A DNA stretch of 64,000 bases from Epiperipatus broadwayi (taxonomy: Eukaryota > Onychophora > Udeonychophora > Euonychophora > Peripatidae), in the NCBI GenBank assembly GCA_028023455.1, contig JAQFVV010006833.1:1-64000 (forward strand), given 5' to 3'. Under the pieces are notes generated by a model. The model worked only from the letters and a program-made list of their open reading frames with translations, had not been told where the DNA came from and searched no databases. Positions 12,421 to 23,799 of the stretch are shown here, piece by piece. Every line of letters begins with the position of its first letter. Position 1 is the first letter of the stretch. Made by a program: the position numbers and the translations under genes.

Positions 12421-13099
12421 TTAAACATTATATATATCCATCAGCCATGAATAGGTTGGGGTAAGGACAAAAGCGTGCTGGGCTCTGCAAGCCATCCTAT
12501 GAAGATACCGCAGCTGTCTACATTGGAAGGAAGCCCTTCTTAAACCTGACAAATAGAATGATTTTCACTGAACATTCTTGATATATTAAAGGATCGACCA
12601 AGATATACTTATCCAAAGGCAACTAATTACAATGCCATAGTGTCAAGCGAATCATTACTGCTATTTGTATATACCCCAGGGAGAAATCAAGGTAATATGA
12701 ACACTTTCTTAAGCGCTACTCTTTAAATAATAATTTATTTTCAATAATGATAATGTGTAAAAACTAAAAAAAAAAAAAATCAAAAGAAATCTTTTATACA
12801 TCGTCAAGTATGTTTTATACGGATGAATAGACTCAATGCTGATTTATTTAATTTGTCTTATGTTATCTGATTTTATTATACTTATTTTGTCTATGCAGTA
12901 TATGTATTTGCATGTGTTAGCTTTAAAATACTCGAGCACAAACTAGAAAATATTATGGGATTTCTATTAACGAATATTAAATATTTATTTTAAACATGAG
13001 TGTATGTATCTAGGTGTTGACTTCTTTTAAATTAGATTGTGTAATAGAGATTTATAGTAAAAATAATGTATAAGAGAGTCAATTAAGCGTCTATGTGCG

Positions 13100-13245
13100 C
13101 ATTTATGTCCCCATATTTTTCTCATGGTTAATAACCACCCACCCTGAGCAAGCTAGCTAGTGGGAGGAGTTCTATTTGTTCAAAATTAATACTCGGTCTC
13201 TCCCACCATAATTCTTATTTTTATGTAGGTAAGATTGGTGCTTGG
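13100..13245 (+). other. Possible LTR end and primer-binding site
   Basis: A GC-richer stretch with an inverted pair (GTGGGAG near 13160 and CTCCCAC near 13200) leads into TTGGTGCTTGGAGTC at 13226. The TGGTGCT start matches the candidate primer site of Gypsy 1. It lies about 550 bp before a plus-strand gag remnant, the right distance for an LTR/leader junction. The LTR limits are not defined; the GC-richer stretch at 12430-12560 may belong to it. Confidence 0.3.
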
Positions 13246-13792
13246 AGTCAAAAATTGATGTCCATAAATATGCTGGGTGAGAAATAAGAGTACCATGTGG
13301 AATTATGGACCAAATAAAGAATTATTTATATATGTTTTTTTTTAAATAAAAGGAAAAAGGGAGAAAAGAAAACTATTATGTCATAATTACGCAAACATGC
13401 GTATGGTCATATATATACATGATTCACATGATAGGGCAAATCCTGTTACAATGGTATTCCAATGAAGGAGATTTCAATGAGTAGAAAGTATGGGGGATAG
13501 AATATGAGTTAAATATAAGACTTAAATATAAGGATTAAATATAAGAGTTAAATAAGAATAATAAGAGAATTAATGTGAAATGTTAGAATTGTTTCGGTGA
13601 ATTTTAAAGAAAGAGATTAGAAAATAGGTTTGGAGTGGATTAGATAGGGAAATTAGACAGGTAACACAGTACTTCAGGGATGGAAAGCAGGTCCAGCATG
13701 TTTGATATAGAAATAGTTGAAATAAAATTATTATAATCATCTTGTTGTTAGAAACAGTGATAGATATATAAAAGTAAAATAAAATAAAGCAA

Positions 13793-14858
13793 ATGCGAAC
13801 AAGATCACAGAAAAAAATGGATCAACAGAAGAAAGAAAAGGAGGGAGAATTAAGTATGATAGAAATCATGGAAAAATTGGAAAGCAGATTCCACGAATCC
13901 GAGGAAAGGTTTGAGAAGAGATTGCAAGAATTAGAACAGAAAATAGAAGGGAAAAAAGAAAAGTGTCTTAGGGAAGATAGCGAGAAAGAGCCAGTAGAGG
14001 AAGAAAGTATAGGTAAAGATGAGAAGTCTAGTGAAAAGAAAGTAGGAGAAAATCCAAGTGAGTGTGAAAAAAAAGCAGGGAGATAAGATAAAGATAGCAG
14101 AAATATGGGAAGCTACCATGAAATACGTAACGGTGCAGGCTAATGTCAAATAGTTTTTAAAGATTCAGTCATTCGCTGGACAAATGGGAGAAACTTCCGT
14201 AGAGCACCTGCAGAGCCTAAGGAGATACTTTAGCATTAACCCTATGGCCAAAGAAAGCAAAATCGCAATTGCATGCAGCAATTTAACCAAAAACGCAGTT
14301 ATGGTGGGATTCGTTATTGCAACAACCCACAACATTCAAAGAATATCAGAAAGAGGTGAGGGATATTTTTTGGTCAGAGGATCACCAGGAGTTAACCAGA
14401 TATTGGGTTATGCAGAAGTATATAGGGAAAAGGGCCAAGAAAGTTATTCTCAATTTTTTTATCAGCAGGTGGTGAAGCTGCAGATGATAGAAACATGCAA
14501 TTTAACTGAAAGCAACATTATTCGGATTGTAAGACATAACCTGCCAATGAAAGTAGAGCAAATGATGTTAGGGATGAAAAAAGCATCCATCGAGGAAACA
14601 GCTAAGATACTAGAGGCAATAGATATGAGTGCATATGACTATAATAGGCTGATGGACCGAGGAAAAGAGCCTCATGGTGCACAAGTTGTGAGATTTGGAG
14701 AAGAGAGGTCGGATTGGAACCGACCAGATCCCAAAAGAAGGGATAGTAGTACTAAACCAAAATGGCAGTATGATTATGAAGAGCAGCGACCGCCAAGCAA
14801 GCCAAATTATGATCAAGAAAAGAGTTCAAATTCACCAATGCCAAAAGATGTCCAATAA
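13793..14858 (+). pseudogene. Gypsy-type gag, frameshifted
   Basis: Structural Gag of a second Gypsy element. It begins at ATG 13793 with a charged coiled coil (MRTRSQKKMDQQ, then KLESRFHESEERFEKRLQEL). The frame stops at 14086, and the capsid resumes near 14160 (QSFAGQMGETSVEHLQSLRR). Around 14330-14470 the likely original frame is a different one, reading FKEYQKEVRDIFWSEDHQEL, which matches the capsid motif of Gypsy 1. After that the first frame returns (NIIRIVRHNLPMKVEQMMLG) and ends in a polar tail at 14858. No protease or RT follows, so the pol part is deleted. At least two frame changes make it non-functional. Confidence 0.75.
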
Positions 14859-15420
14859 ATAAATCAACTCAGGTAAACGAATAGAAGAATACGTAAATTA
14901 ACACTGATTCTGGAAAGTTTTTTTTTAGTATTGTTGCTAGGTGATGGGTTTAATAATTATCATATTTATTATGTGGGATTTTATACAAAGCCAAGTAGAT
15001 AGAGAAGTAGAATTTTCTCTTTTGTGTGTGTGTGTAATTTTTTTTTTTTTTTGTGTAAGCTCAGAGAGTCAGATAAGTTGTGGCTATGGAGCTGTGGGAA
15101 GGAAGCAATCTTGCAATTCTGTCAGTGTATGGTGGTGTTGGCTGCTGATTGAGAACGTTGTGCACTGTATATAGCTGCTGCTAATTACTGACATGGTCGA
15201 CCTATCTAACATAAGATGCAGATGACAAAAGTGTGAACTCAAGCCAGTAAGACTCCAAAGAGAGCATGGCATTCGTATATAGTCCCACCTATATGACTCT
15301 AGCAGAAGTGAGCAAGGTCTAGGGCAACATATACTTAACCTGAAGACTCAAAATAAAAGTCAGGTATTATTTAATTATCTACATGCCTAAGACTCAGAAA
15401 CAGCAGAGTGTGTTTAGGAA
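14859..15420 (+). other. GC-richer segment, possibly an LTR piece
   Basis: No gene seen. The stretch from about 15060 to 15400 is clearly less AT-rich than its surroundings and contains an AATAAA at 15352. Its place after a plus-strand gag and before LINE A would fit the remaining LTR of that Gypsy element or the LINE 5' region. Neither can be shown from this window alone. Confidence 0.25.
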
Positions 15421-15719
15421 AGTCCTATGTATATAAAAAAAAAGTTTTTCTTAAACAATTTTTTTTGGGGGGGTCGAGAAACCAAAGCGCATCAAAATTG
15501 GGTTAGCTGTATGTTGTGCATCGCAGGTAATGTCCGCATGAGTGGTGATCGGACCCATAATGTATTGTTGGGTTGTTGGTCATTTTACTTTTTAGTTCTA
15601 AAGCTGCAGGGTGGAAAGGTAAATAAAATTGATTCAAGAATATATGTGTATTTTTTTGTTTTGCTCAATATTTTTGAGTTATTTTGTGGTTTAGAAATAA
15701 GCTATTCAAATACTCAAAT

Positions 15720-16446
15720 GGTATTTAAAGGCTTTAGTGGAGTGTCAGGAAATATGGGTGGAGAAAGTAGTAATGCAATGGAGATGATTAGCCAGAGAAT
15801 AAGTAAGATAGAGGAAGAAGTGAAAGATGTAGAAGTAAAATTAAAATTATTAGACAAAGTGTGACGAGATAAATGAATTATTGAGTACAAATGATAAGGA
15901 AGAAATGGATAAGGAGGTACAGAAGATGGTAGAAAAGGTTACAGATGAAGTAGAGAAAGTAGACTATGAGACTATTGATGAGATTCACTAATAAGAGAAT
16001 GTGGGGATATAATTGCAAGGGAAAATAGAAGCAGTTATGTTAGAGTATGTTTGCCTGGAGCAAAAATTAGGGATGTGACAGATAAAGTAAGAAAGCAAGG
16101 TAGTAAAGATGTATATGTTATGGTAGGGACTAATAATTTGTTAGAGCTATCAGAGAGAGTAATGGATGAGTATGTAGAATTGATTAGGAATTTGAGGGAG
16201 ATTAAAGGAAAGTAGGGATAGTTGGGGTATTACCAAGATTTGATAAGAGGTATTTGTTAGATAGGGCATGTTTTATAAATGAAAGTGAAAAAATTGTGTG
16301 AGAGAAATAATGTTGTGTTTGTGGATGTATGGGATTGGTTTATTGAAAAGAGAGTTATATAGTAAAGATGGATTGCACTTAGGAAAACAAGGCAGTGAAG
16401 TTTTAGGGAGTCTGATATTTAAAGAATATAATTCAGGAAACTTTTA
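15720..16446 (+). pseudogene. LINE A ORF1 with SGNH/GDSL-hydrolase-like domain
   Basis: Part one (to 15864) is a coiled coil: MEMISQRISKIEEEVKDVE. After frame changes an esterase-like fold follows: a mutated block I at about 15977 (GDSLIREC, now with an A substitution), then VCLPGAKIRDVTDKVRKQ, block III YVMVGTNNLLELSE at about 16110-16160, and block V DGLHLGKQGSEVLG at about 16365-16410 carrying the Asp-x-x-His pair. This block order is typical of SGNH hydrolases. In LINEs such ORF1 domains are thought to help RNP or membrane association. Frame breaks at 15864 and about 16215 and 16340 make it a pseudogene. Confidence 0.75.
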
Positions 16447-16679
16447 AAGGGGGTGGGCTTTTAAATTGTAATATTATCAGAAAGAAGAGTGGATGGGATG
16501 TAAGAAATAAGCAAAAGATGGTTAATTTAGATATAAGTGTAGATGTGGAGAGGGAATGGTTCTGGAAGATTAATGGTAAGAAAGTTTGTTATAAATGTAA
16601 TGGAGAAGAAAGAAGTAAAAGAATTTATAAAAGAGTAGTTAGGAAAGAAGAAATTGTTAAATTGGGTTTTTGAATATGC

Positions 16680-17596
16680 AAGGTGGTAGGAGACCAGAAA
16701 AGTGATTGGAATTAAATAAAGGAATTGAAAATGAAGAGCTTGAGGTATTAGCAGTAGTGAAAACTCATCTAAGAGAAGAAGAACCTATTTTGGAAGAGGT
16801 GGTATGGCAGGGTATAAACAGAAAAGAAAAAAGGGGTGGTGGTATAGGCGTTATATCGAAAAAATATTTAAATATTGTTAAATGTCGAGCATTTGTGGTT
16901 TGAAATAAGGTTGGGTAGACAAGAATGGATGGTGGCTGTAGTGTATATAGCCACTGGAGATAGTCAAACTGTAATGGAGTGGAACAATAGTATATATGAA
17001 TGCCTAGTTAAGGATATGCAGAGTTTTAAAGAAAAAGGGAAGAGAATAATGGTTATAGGGGATATGAATGGACATATTGAAGAAATTGATGTAGATAATA
17101 AGAATGGTCAGTTTTTGAAGGAATTTTGTCAAAAAGTAAATTTGAGCATTGGGAATTTATCAAATATGTATGAGGAACAATACACATGGTCTAGGAATAA
17201 TGTATTTCACACAATAGATTATATATTGGTAGAGAAAGAAGGAATGAATAAAATAAGGAAAATTAAGGTGTTTGATAATGAAGAGAGAGTATGTAATAGT
17301 GATCATAACTTTATTGTAATAGAAATGGTTAGTAATGTGATGGACGATAGAAATAAAGGGAGAAACAATAGTGAAAGATGTGGATGGAGAGTGAATGATG
17401 AGAATAAGTTGGAAGAGTATAAAATAAAAGTTGAAGAAACCATGGAGCAGTTGGTTGGGAATGAGTATAAGGACTGGTGTGGTGAAATAGAAAAAGTGGC
17501 AAATAGGGTTTTAGTTGAGAATATGCAGAAGAATAAAAGTAATAAAAATGAGAGTTAGTAAAAGCGTAAAAGAGAGGAAAGAAGCACACAGAGAAT
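16680..17596 (+). pseudogene. LINE A ORF2, APE-type endonuclease
   Basis: The domain nicks target DNA to prime reverse transcription. Motifs in order: LAVVKTHLREEEP (usually ETHL), RGGGIGVISKKYL, frame change near 16890, WMVAVVYIATGDSQ, MVIGDMNGHIEEID (the GDxN box), QYTWSRN...HTIDYILVEKE and CNSDHNFIVIE (the SDH box). The residues needed for phosphodiester cleavage (Asp/Asn and Asp-His) are still present in the second frame, 16875-17558. The frame runs to about 17596, where an inserted element cuts it off from the RT part. Confidence 0.85.
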
Positions 17597-18085
17597 CACA
17601 TGATCACATTTCCTATACTAGCACATTAATTGTTGATAAACAGAGCAAAACTCTCCATACAGTATTGCCACCTGTGCTAAACAGAGTAATCCTGCCTAAT
17701 AGGATAGTGGTAACTATGGTTGTAAAAGAGCCAAAGACACCAAAATGTATGGGTGCTGAACTGAGTTCAGACCCCCATATGACTATATAAGCTATTGAGC
17801 TTAGATTGAAAATATTTTTTGTGTTTTCAATTTCATTCTCAGTTTTGTAGTTAAATAGAGATAAAAGGTGGTTGCTAGAGGGTTGCATTAGATCCTAAGA
17901 TCTAGATGCAGTGCTCTCAGATCCAAAGCTCCTCACTGATGAAGGCCACAAGCCAGAAACTAGTCTGGGGATATTGGATGAGTAGGCATTTGATAGGGAT
18001 TTTATGCACAAGCCTTCTGGCATCCATTGTATTACTCTGTTTAGCACAGGTGGCAATACTGTATGGAGAGTTTTGCTCTGTTTAT
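17597..18085. mobile_element. Inverted-repeat element copy M1 inside LINE A
   Basis: 489 bp flanked by the 12-bp duplication CACACAGAGAAT (17585-17596 and 18086-18097), which joins the LINE reading frame across the insertion. Terminal inverted repeats of about 55 bp run from 17636 (AAACAGAGCAAAACTCTCC) and end near 18083. A roughly 40-bp extension is found only on the left (17597-17635, starting CACATGATCAC). There is no coding capacity, so it must be a non-autonomous element. Related copies lie at 25.6-26.1 kb and 48.7-49.3 kb. Confidence 0.85.
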
Positions 18086-18097
18086 CACACAGAGAAT

Positions 18098-19490
18098 ATA
18101 AAAACGATATTAAATGCTAATTGGGGAAAGTACTTAGAAAAGAAGAAGTTGGCTAAAATGGATAATTATAGAGAGAGGATGAAGTTAAATAGTAAATTGT
18201 TGGAGGATATTAATAAAAGTGGAAGAGATGGGAGTAAAAAATTTTGGAATTAAATTAAAAGGAGAAATATAGAGTGTAGCTCTAGAGAAGAGGTAGAGAG
18301 AATCTTAGATATGTAATGGATATAGAGAAAATGTTAGATGTGAAGGAATTAGTGATAGAAAACATGAAAGCAGTTAGTAATGGGAATATTAGGTTCACAA
18401 AAAATGAACTGAATGAGGCAGGGAAGAGATTGAAAAGTGGAAAGGGGAGAGGTTTAGATGGATGGGCAGCAGAGATGGTAATGAATTTAGGGCATAGAGC
18501 AAAAGCAAAGTTATTATCATGTTTTAATAAGATGACACAGAAGAGTTTTTCCAGGTAGTTGGAGTAATACAAGAATAAGATTATTATTTAAAGGAAAGGA
18601 TCATAGAAAGTTAAATAATTATAGACCAATAGTGGTAACACCAGTTTTATATAAAGTTTTCTCATATATGGTAGCTGGAAGAGTTGTAAAATGGATGGAA
18701 GAGACTAATGTGGGAGAAATGCATGGTTTTAGGTCAGATAGGCATATAGGAGATAGTTTGTTTGTAGTGACACAACTTATAGAGATGAGTAGGAATTCAG
18801 GTAGATCATTATATGAGTTTTATAGATATAAACAAAGCATATGATAGAATAAATAGAAATAGATTATGGGTAAGGTTAGCCAATTTGGAAATGGATGAAG
18901 CTTTAGTAAATATCAAGAAATTATATGAAAATAATTATTATACTTACCAATTAGGGGATATAGAATCAGTTAAAGTTAAAAATGGGGTGGGATTAAGGCA
19001 AGGATGCCCTATGTCACCTATTTTGTTTTTATTGTATTTGAGTGAAATGGAGAATGCAATAGAAAGACTAGGAAGAGGGGTAGAGATACCGTTAATAGGT
19101 GGCAAGGGAGTATATACTTTGTCGGGTCTTTTTTTGCAGATATCTTTTTGTGTGCAAAAAGAAGATATGGAAATTATGTTGAGGACATGTGCAAGGGTGG
19201 GTAAAGAGATGGGGATTACATTTAGTGAAGAAAAATCAAATATAATGATAGTTAATACTGGGGGAAAAGATGCAGAATTTTTATTGGGGGATATAAAGTT
19301 AAGTGTGGTGGATAGATATAGGTATTTGGAAATCATCTTATGTAATCAGGAAAATTTCTTGGATGAATGGGAGAAAAAATTGGTAAATGAAGCAAAGAAA
19401 AGAAAGGGTTTGGTAAAGAAACTAACAGTATTTTCATATAATAAATATGATGTAACTAGAATTGTATGGGAGTTGCAGTAGCAGGTTTAA
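18098..19490 (+). pseudogene. LINE A ORF2, reverse transcriptase
   Basis: Catalyses target-primed reverse transcription. Motifs in order: KSGKGRGLDGWAAEMV (18430-18480), RKLNNYRPIVVTPVLYKVFS (about 18610-18660), MHGFRSDRHIGDSLF, FIDINKAYDRINR (motif A, about 18815), GVGLRQGCPMSPILFLL (18985-19030), a damaged active-site box reading FFADI where FADD is expected (about 19130), and KEMGITFSEEKSNIM. The loss of one Asp in the box and breaks near 18560, 18840 and 19140 show decay. The frame continues past 19490 in a further shift. Confidence 0.85.
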
Positions 19491-20342
19491 CATATGGTAA
19501 TGATGCATTATGTGTTAGTAAAAGGGTTTTAGATTATTTAGAGAAAATACAAAGGGAAGTAGGAAGACATGCATTAGATGGAGAGATGTGTACAGCAAAG
19601 GAGGCAATTCAAGGAGAAATGGGATGATCAAGTTTTTATATGAGAGATGCAAAAAGTAAAATGAAAATGTTTGGTAGGTTGCAGTTTACAGATAGTAAAA
19701 GAATAGCCAAAATAGTGTTTAATTGGGTTATGAGCAAAGGGCAGGTAACAAGATGGGTGAGAAAGGTAATGCAGTATGCAAAAGGTTTGGATAAAGAATT
19801 TATATCAGTAAACTTGTATAAAAGGTGGAATGATTGTGTTAGGAAGATTGTTGAGTGTTATAGTGGTAAGGAATGGGATAAAAGAATAGAAGCATTAATA
19901 AAAAATAGGGAGATGGACAACTAGTATGGAGGGTAAGAAGAGTTTAAATATATATAGAAGTAAATGGAATATTGGATACGAGTTAATTTATGATAATAGT
20001 AAGGAAAGTAGTTTATTGTTTAAGGCTCGAACGGGATCTTTAGCAACAAGAGAATATATATGTAAATGGAAAACTGTGGGTGATTTAGTGTGCAAATTGT
20101 GTAAGGAAGGTATAGAAAATATTAAGCATCTGTTGATTGAATGTAAATGCTTGAAAGCAGAAAGGGTACAGATAATGAAGTTATGGGAGAATAGGTATGA
20201 ACAAAGTGACTATACAGAAAGCGAGTTATTACTTTTTATGCTGGGTTTGCGAAAAGATAAGGGGGATTTAGATATAAAGGCCATAGAGTTGACAAAAATT
20301 ATGTTGTGGAAATGGAATGGGGCAGAATATGGAAAGACTTAG
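19491..20342 (+). pseudogene. LINE A ORF2 C-terminus with CCHC finger
   Basis: Downstream part of ORF2, in two frames (19640-19924 and 19926-20342) that nearly abut. The second contains CKLCKEGIENIKHLLIEC, a C-x2-C-x8-H-x4-C arrangement common at the end of LINE ORF2 proteins and probably used in template RNA binding. The sequence preceding it is basic and helical. The stop at 20340-20342 is followed by the short 3' tail. Confidence 0.75.
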
Positions 20343-20450
20343 AGTGGGAAATGGAAAATAAAGTGGCTAACAGGTTTATCTGGGCATAATTGCCGAGATA
20401 TTCTTGACTTCATTTAAGAAGCTGAATGCATCATATCACATCATCAACCA

Positions 20451-21330
20451 GATTGTTTCCACAATCATGGTTGATTATTTATTTATGAACAGCAATCACC
20501 AAATGCAATTTATATCAGATTTAAATTCTATAAGATGAATATCATACTTAATTAGTTAAATAAAATCAAACAAACATTTGATCAATGTTGAAGTATTTAT
20601 TACACTATCTTTCTTCTTATCCCCCCCCCCCACACATTTATTTAATCAAACCATCCCAATCTATTTCACACTAATCCTGATTTAACAAATTCACGAAAGA
20701 ACATCCAAATGTATAGAAAATTACCAGTAATTATCTATATATACAAATTAGGAGTGAATTCAAGGGTGACTTACTATAAGAACATTCTTTTTAGCAATGT
20801 TCTGATGCCTATAGCCACTCAACATATTCTCTGCACTTTTTAATTACTTAATTTGGCTTTGCAGATTTTAAATTGTCAAAGAATCCGAGCCAAATCAAAA
20901 CCAATAGATCAGTCACTAACTTGGCAAAATACCAATTAATAAACCAAACAAAAGGCAATCCTGTAATTTATAGTTTTTTTTTCAATATTACTTATAATCC
21001 TGTGAAAACATTCCAAATTGATGACCATAATAGATAGCACAAAAATACCTCCACTACCAAAGTTTCAACAATAGAGCAAATTGCAGAAAAATTCTACACT
21101 TTCTTTCACCATCTTTCTTTAAGAATTTCTAAGAAGACAAACTTTAAAAAAAAAAAAAACTTGCAAGATCTTCCCCTTTTTTTGTTATCTTGATTTAATT
21201 AATTTCAAAACTTTTAAAATTCCATTTAAAAAAAAGTTTTATTTATTTTTAGTACAAAAAATATAAGTTTTATTATAAAATAATATATATGCGATTTTAA
21301 TAATATATATGTGCTTATATACATATGAAT
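20451..21330. other. AT-rich stretch between two LINEs
   Basis: No gene seen. It contains a poly-C run near 20620 and short homopolymers. It may include the untranslated or deleted 3' part of LINE B on the minus strand. Confidence 0.5.
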
Positions 21331-21379
21331 ATGAGTTGGAGAAAAATACCAGCTCAGTATAAACTAATGATTTGGGGGA

Positions 21380-21990
21380 CAGACAACATTGTTAAGTTAT
21401 TCTATTGAAATTGAATCAAATACTTTTTTATTTCCAATTGAATAGCAATAGAACTAAATATTTGTTCTTTTCTAACAGTCTCCACAATGGACTTAAAAAA
21501 CAATTGCAGCTAAACCAGTAGAAGCATCCCTTTTTAAAAATTGCATTTTGGTTATTGTTTGTAAGATAAAGGTTAAAGTTTATCCTCGATGACTGATTCA
21601 AGAATCTTGATGCCAAGTGGATTCATGGATATAGGATATATATTTTTAACTGTAGTGATATCTTCAGATTTCTTAAGAAAAGACACAAGCATTATTGGAT
21701 ACAATTCAGGTATATGATGGATTTGTCTGGATAATAAATTGGCTAGATTCCTTAAATAAATAGTAGTAAAAAAGCTTAGGTGTTCATAGACAAATTTTGA
21801 AATTCCATGAATACCCAGCTGATAGGTGTCTGGGACATTAGCAATTTTTTTGGTGAAATCATTTATTGTTAAGATATCATTATCCTATGTGTTTCCAAGA
21901 AACAAAGAGGTAGGACAAAACATTTTGTTTTGCAGACTATTTTTAAAAACCCCATATAATGGAGTTAGCATGCTGTCATCAGCAATTATT
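21380..21990 (-). pseudogene. LINE B reverse transcriptase, N-terminal part
   Basis: An open stretch on the minus strand reads FVYEHLSFFTTIYLRNLANL, then LYPIMLVSFLKKSEDITTVK and IYPISMNPLGIKILESVIED, the fingers region of a LINE RT (the 'NYRPISL...KILE' block). A frame change follows, then a match to the helical block before motif A, and KKVFDSISIE near 21400, a form of motif A. The catalytic YADD box was not found, so the copy is truncated or too decayed beyond 21380. Confidence 0.7.
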
Positions 21991-22559
21991 TCATTATTGA
22001 TGCTAAGTCTGTAGGTATTTGTTTAGATGGGGGTCTAATGCCCAGTGGATAAGCTGTCTAGAGAATGAATGTGTATGATCCAGAAACAGTCTTTTTTTTG
22101 ATTAGTATGTATTCCTTCAGAGTTTCACAGGTATTGTTGTATAAATGTTTTAGGGCAGCTTTTTTTACTGCAGTTGTTACCAGTGGCCTGGTAATGAATA
22201 ATTTGTTTATGAATGTCATCTGCAAGTGCTAATAATTTATGAAGTGTGGATGTTTGGGTTAAGTGATCAATGTTAAAAGAACATTTACAAATGCTAACCA
22301 GGTTCGTGTGGGATCTAACTTCATTGTATCCATTTTAAAAAGTTCTCTATAGGTTTGTGAATTAGTCCTGCTAGGGAGTAAATAACCTTATTGTCTTTCT
22401 AGCTGACAGTATTGTTCTACATGTGAGATATCTAGGAAAACAAACAATGCTTAATGGTCAGATAATGTTGAATTTTTTAGAGATTGTATAATTAAATAAT
22501 GTAGTATCGATGAATAGAATACTAGATATATTAGTGAAGTGTGTCTGTCATTGTAGAAT

Positions 22560-23058
22560 CATACCAAATCATTTGGTAGAAATTCGTCTCTCCTCATAAG
22601 AGGGAAAGCAAACTTATATAGCCACTTAGATACAAATTTACTGTAGGGCATTTTAAAATCACCCAATAGCAGACATGGATAGGGAAAGAAAGCTAGGATT
22701 GAATTAACTGTTAATATTAATCTATTTATTATTGTTGGCCCTGGAGGTATATATGCAAATATAATATTTAAAACTAAAGCTTTGTGGAGGAATGAGATTA
22801 GTATATGTACATCAAAATATAGAATATTAAATGATCTGAATGGACAAGCTTGCCTGCAGATGGCATAAGATGTTTTTGAAAATATTGAGAATCCTTGATT
22901 ATGTAGATAACTTGAAGGATCTGTAACTTAGTTGCAATATATTTTTTGTCTCTGACAGGCCATGTATGTGTGGCTGGACTATTTTATACCATTTAATTAA
23001 TTGGATTTTCTATTCAGACTTCAAACCTCTGATATTAAGAGCTCCAATATTTATAAGC
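22560..23058 (-). pseudogene. LINE B APE-type endonuclease
   Basis: The minus strand begins with NIGALNIRGLKS at 23058-23022, the typical first strand of LINE endonucleases. It is followed in shifting frames by IQLIKWYKIVQPHIHGLSETK (the ET/EK box, about 22965), AYIPPGPTI (about 22745) and CLLLGDFKMPYSK (the GDF box, about 22650). Several frameshifts and stops interrupt it. The final SDH box was not recognised. The motif order is diagnostic even though the frame is not intact. Confidence 0.7.
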
Positions 23059-23799
23059 ATGCTCAGGTGAGTTTAGATCTAAAAAAAAGCGTATATAAAT
23101 ATATATTGTTTATAATTTACACTTAACAGGAATATATTAAAATTAATGTCTATAGGGTGATATATATTAGATTGTCCTTATCTTATTCTGTATTTTTGTC
23201 TCTTTCCCTTATTTATGCTAAAAAAAAAATACCCAAAGGAAGTATATGTATGATTTTATACCTACAATCTTACTAAATAAACAGCCCTATATATTAGTTA
23301 CTTTATATTAAGAAAATATTATCAAAGGAACATCATTAGCAAGTTCTGAAGCTTCTCTAGTTCTACAGAAAATTAAAACGTTTTCTGATATTTTTTCATG
23401 TTGTGTACCTGATGCTAAATCGAGATCTGAAACACTACTCATTTATTTCAATTGGTTCATCTACCACATCTTCCATTTCAAACTCTTGAATTTATTCATG
23501 TACAATTTTTACTTTTTTAATCAGTTCATCAGAATTAGTAATTTCTTCATTATCACTGCAATTTTTTGTGAGGCAGGCTTGCTCCCATGCTTCACCCTAA
23601 CAGGGTGACCAGGTTTTTATTTCTTTATGGAATATCGGCAATCTTATTAGTCTTAGATTGAAGCTTTTTCCATTATTTCAATTGCAGTTTTATTTATGAC
23701 AATGTCATATCATTATGGGGCTTATCAATTTGTTCTTATCGGAAATGCCATCGATTTCTGATGGTTCACAAAGATAATGTTTTGATATATCATTACATT

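Larger units (their letters stand above)
15700..20450 (+). mobile_element. Non-LTR retrotransposon LINE A
   Basis: A LINE with two ORFs in order: coiled coil plus SGNH-like domain, then APE endonuclease, reverse transcriptase and a C-terminal CCHC finger. Many frameshifts and stops are present. The 3' end is a short untranslated tail after 20342 ending near GCATCATATCACATCATC at about 20430-20448. The 5' limit is uncertain and may lie near 15460. A 489-bp inverted-repeat element is inserted at 17597-18085. The esterase-type ORF1 is known from CR1-like LINEs; I do not assign a clade from sequence alone. Confidence 0.85.

Noticed and set aside
12430-12560. GC-richer block that might be a tRNA-derived SINE or an exon
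   Set aside because: No A/B box pair, no poly-A or repeat tail, and no open frame of note; left as a possible LTR piece.
18944-19336. 130-codon minus-strand frame
   Set aside because: Antisense to the LINE A reverse transcriptase.
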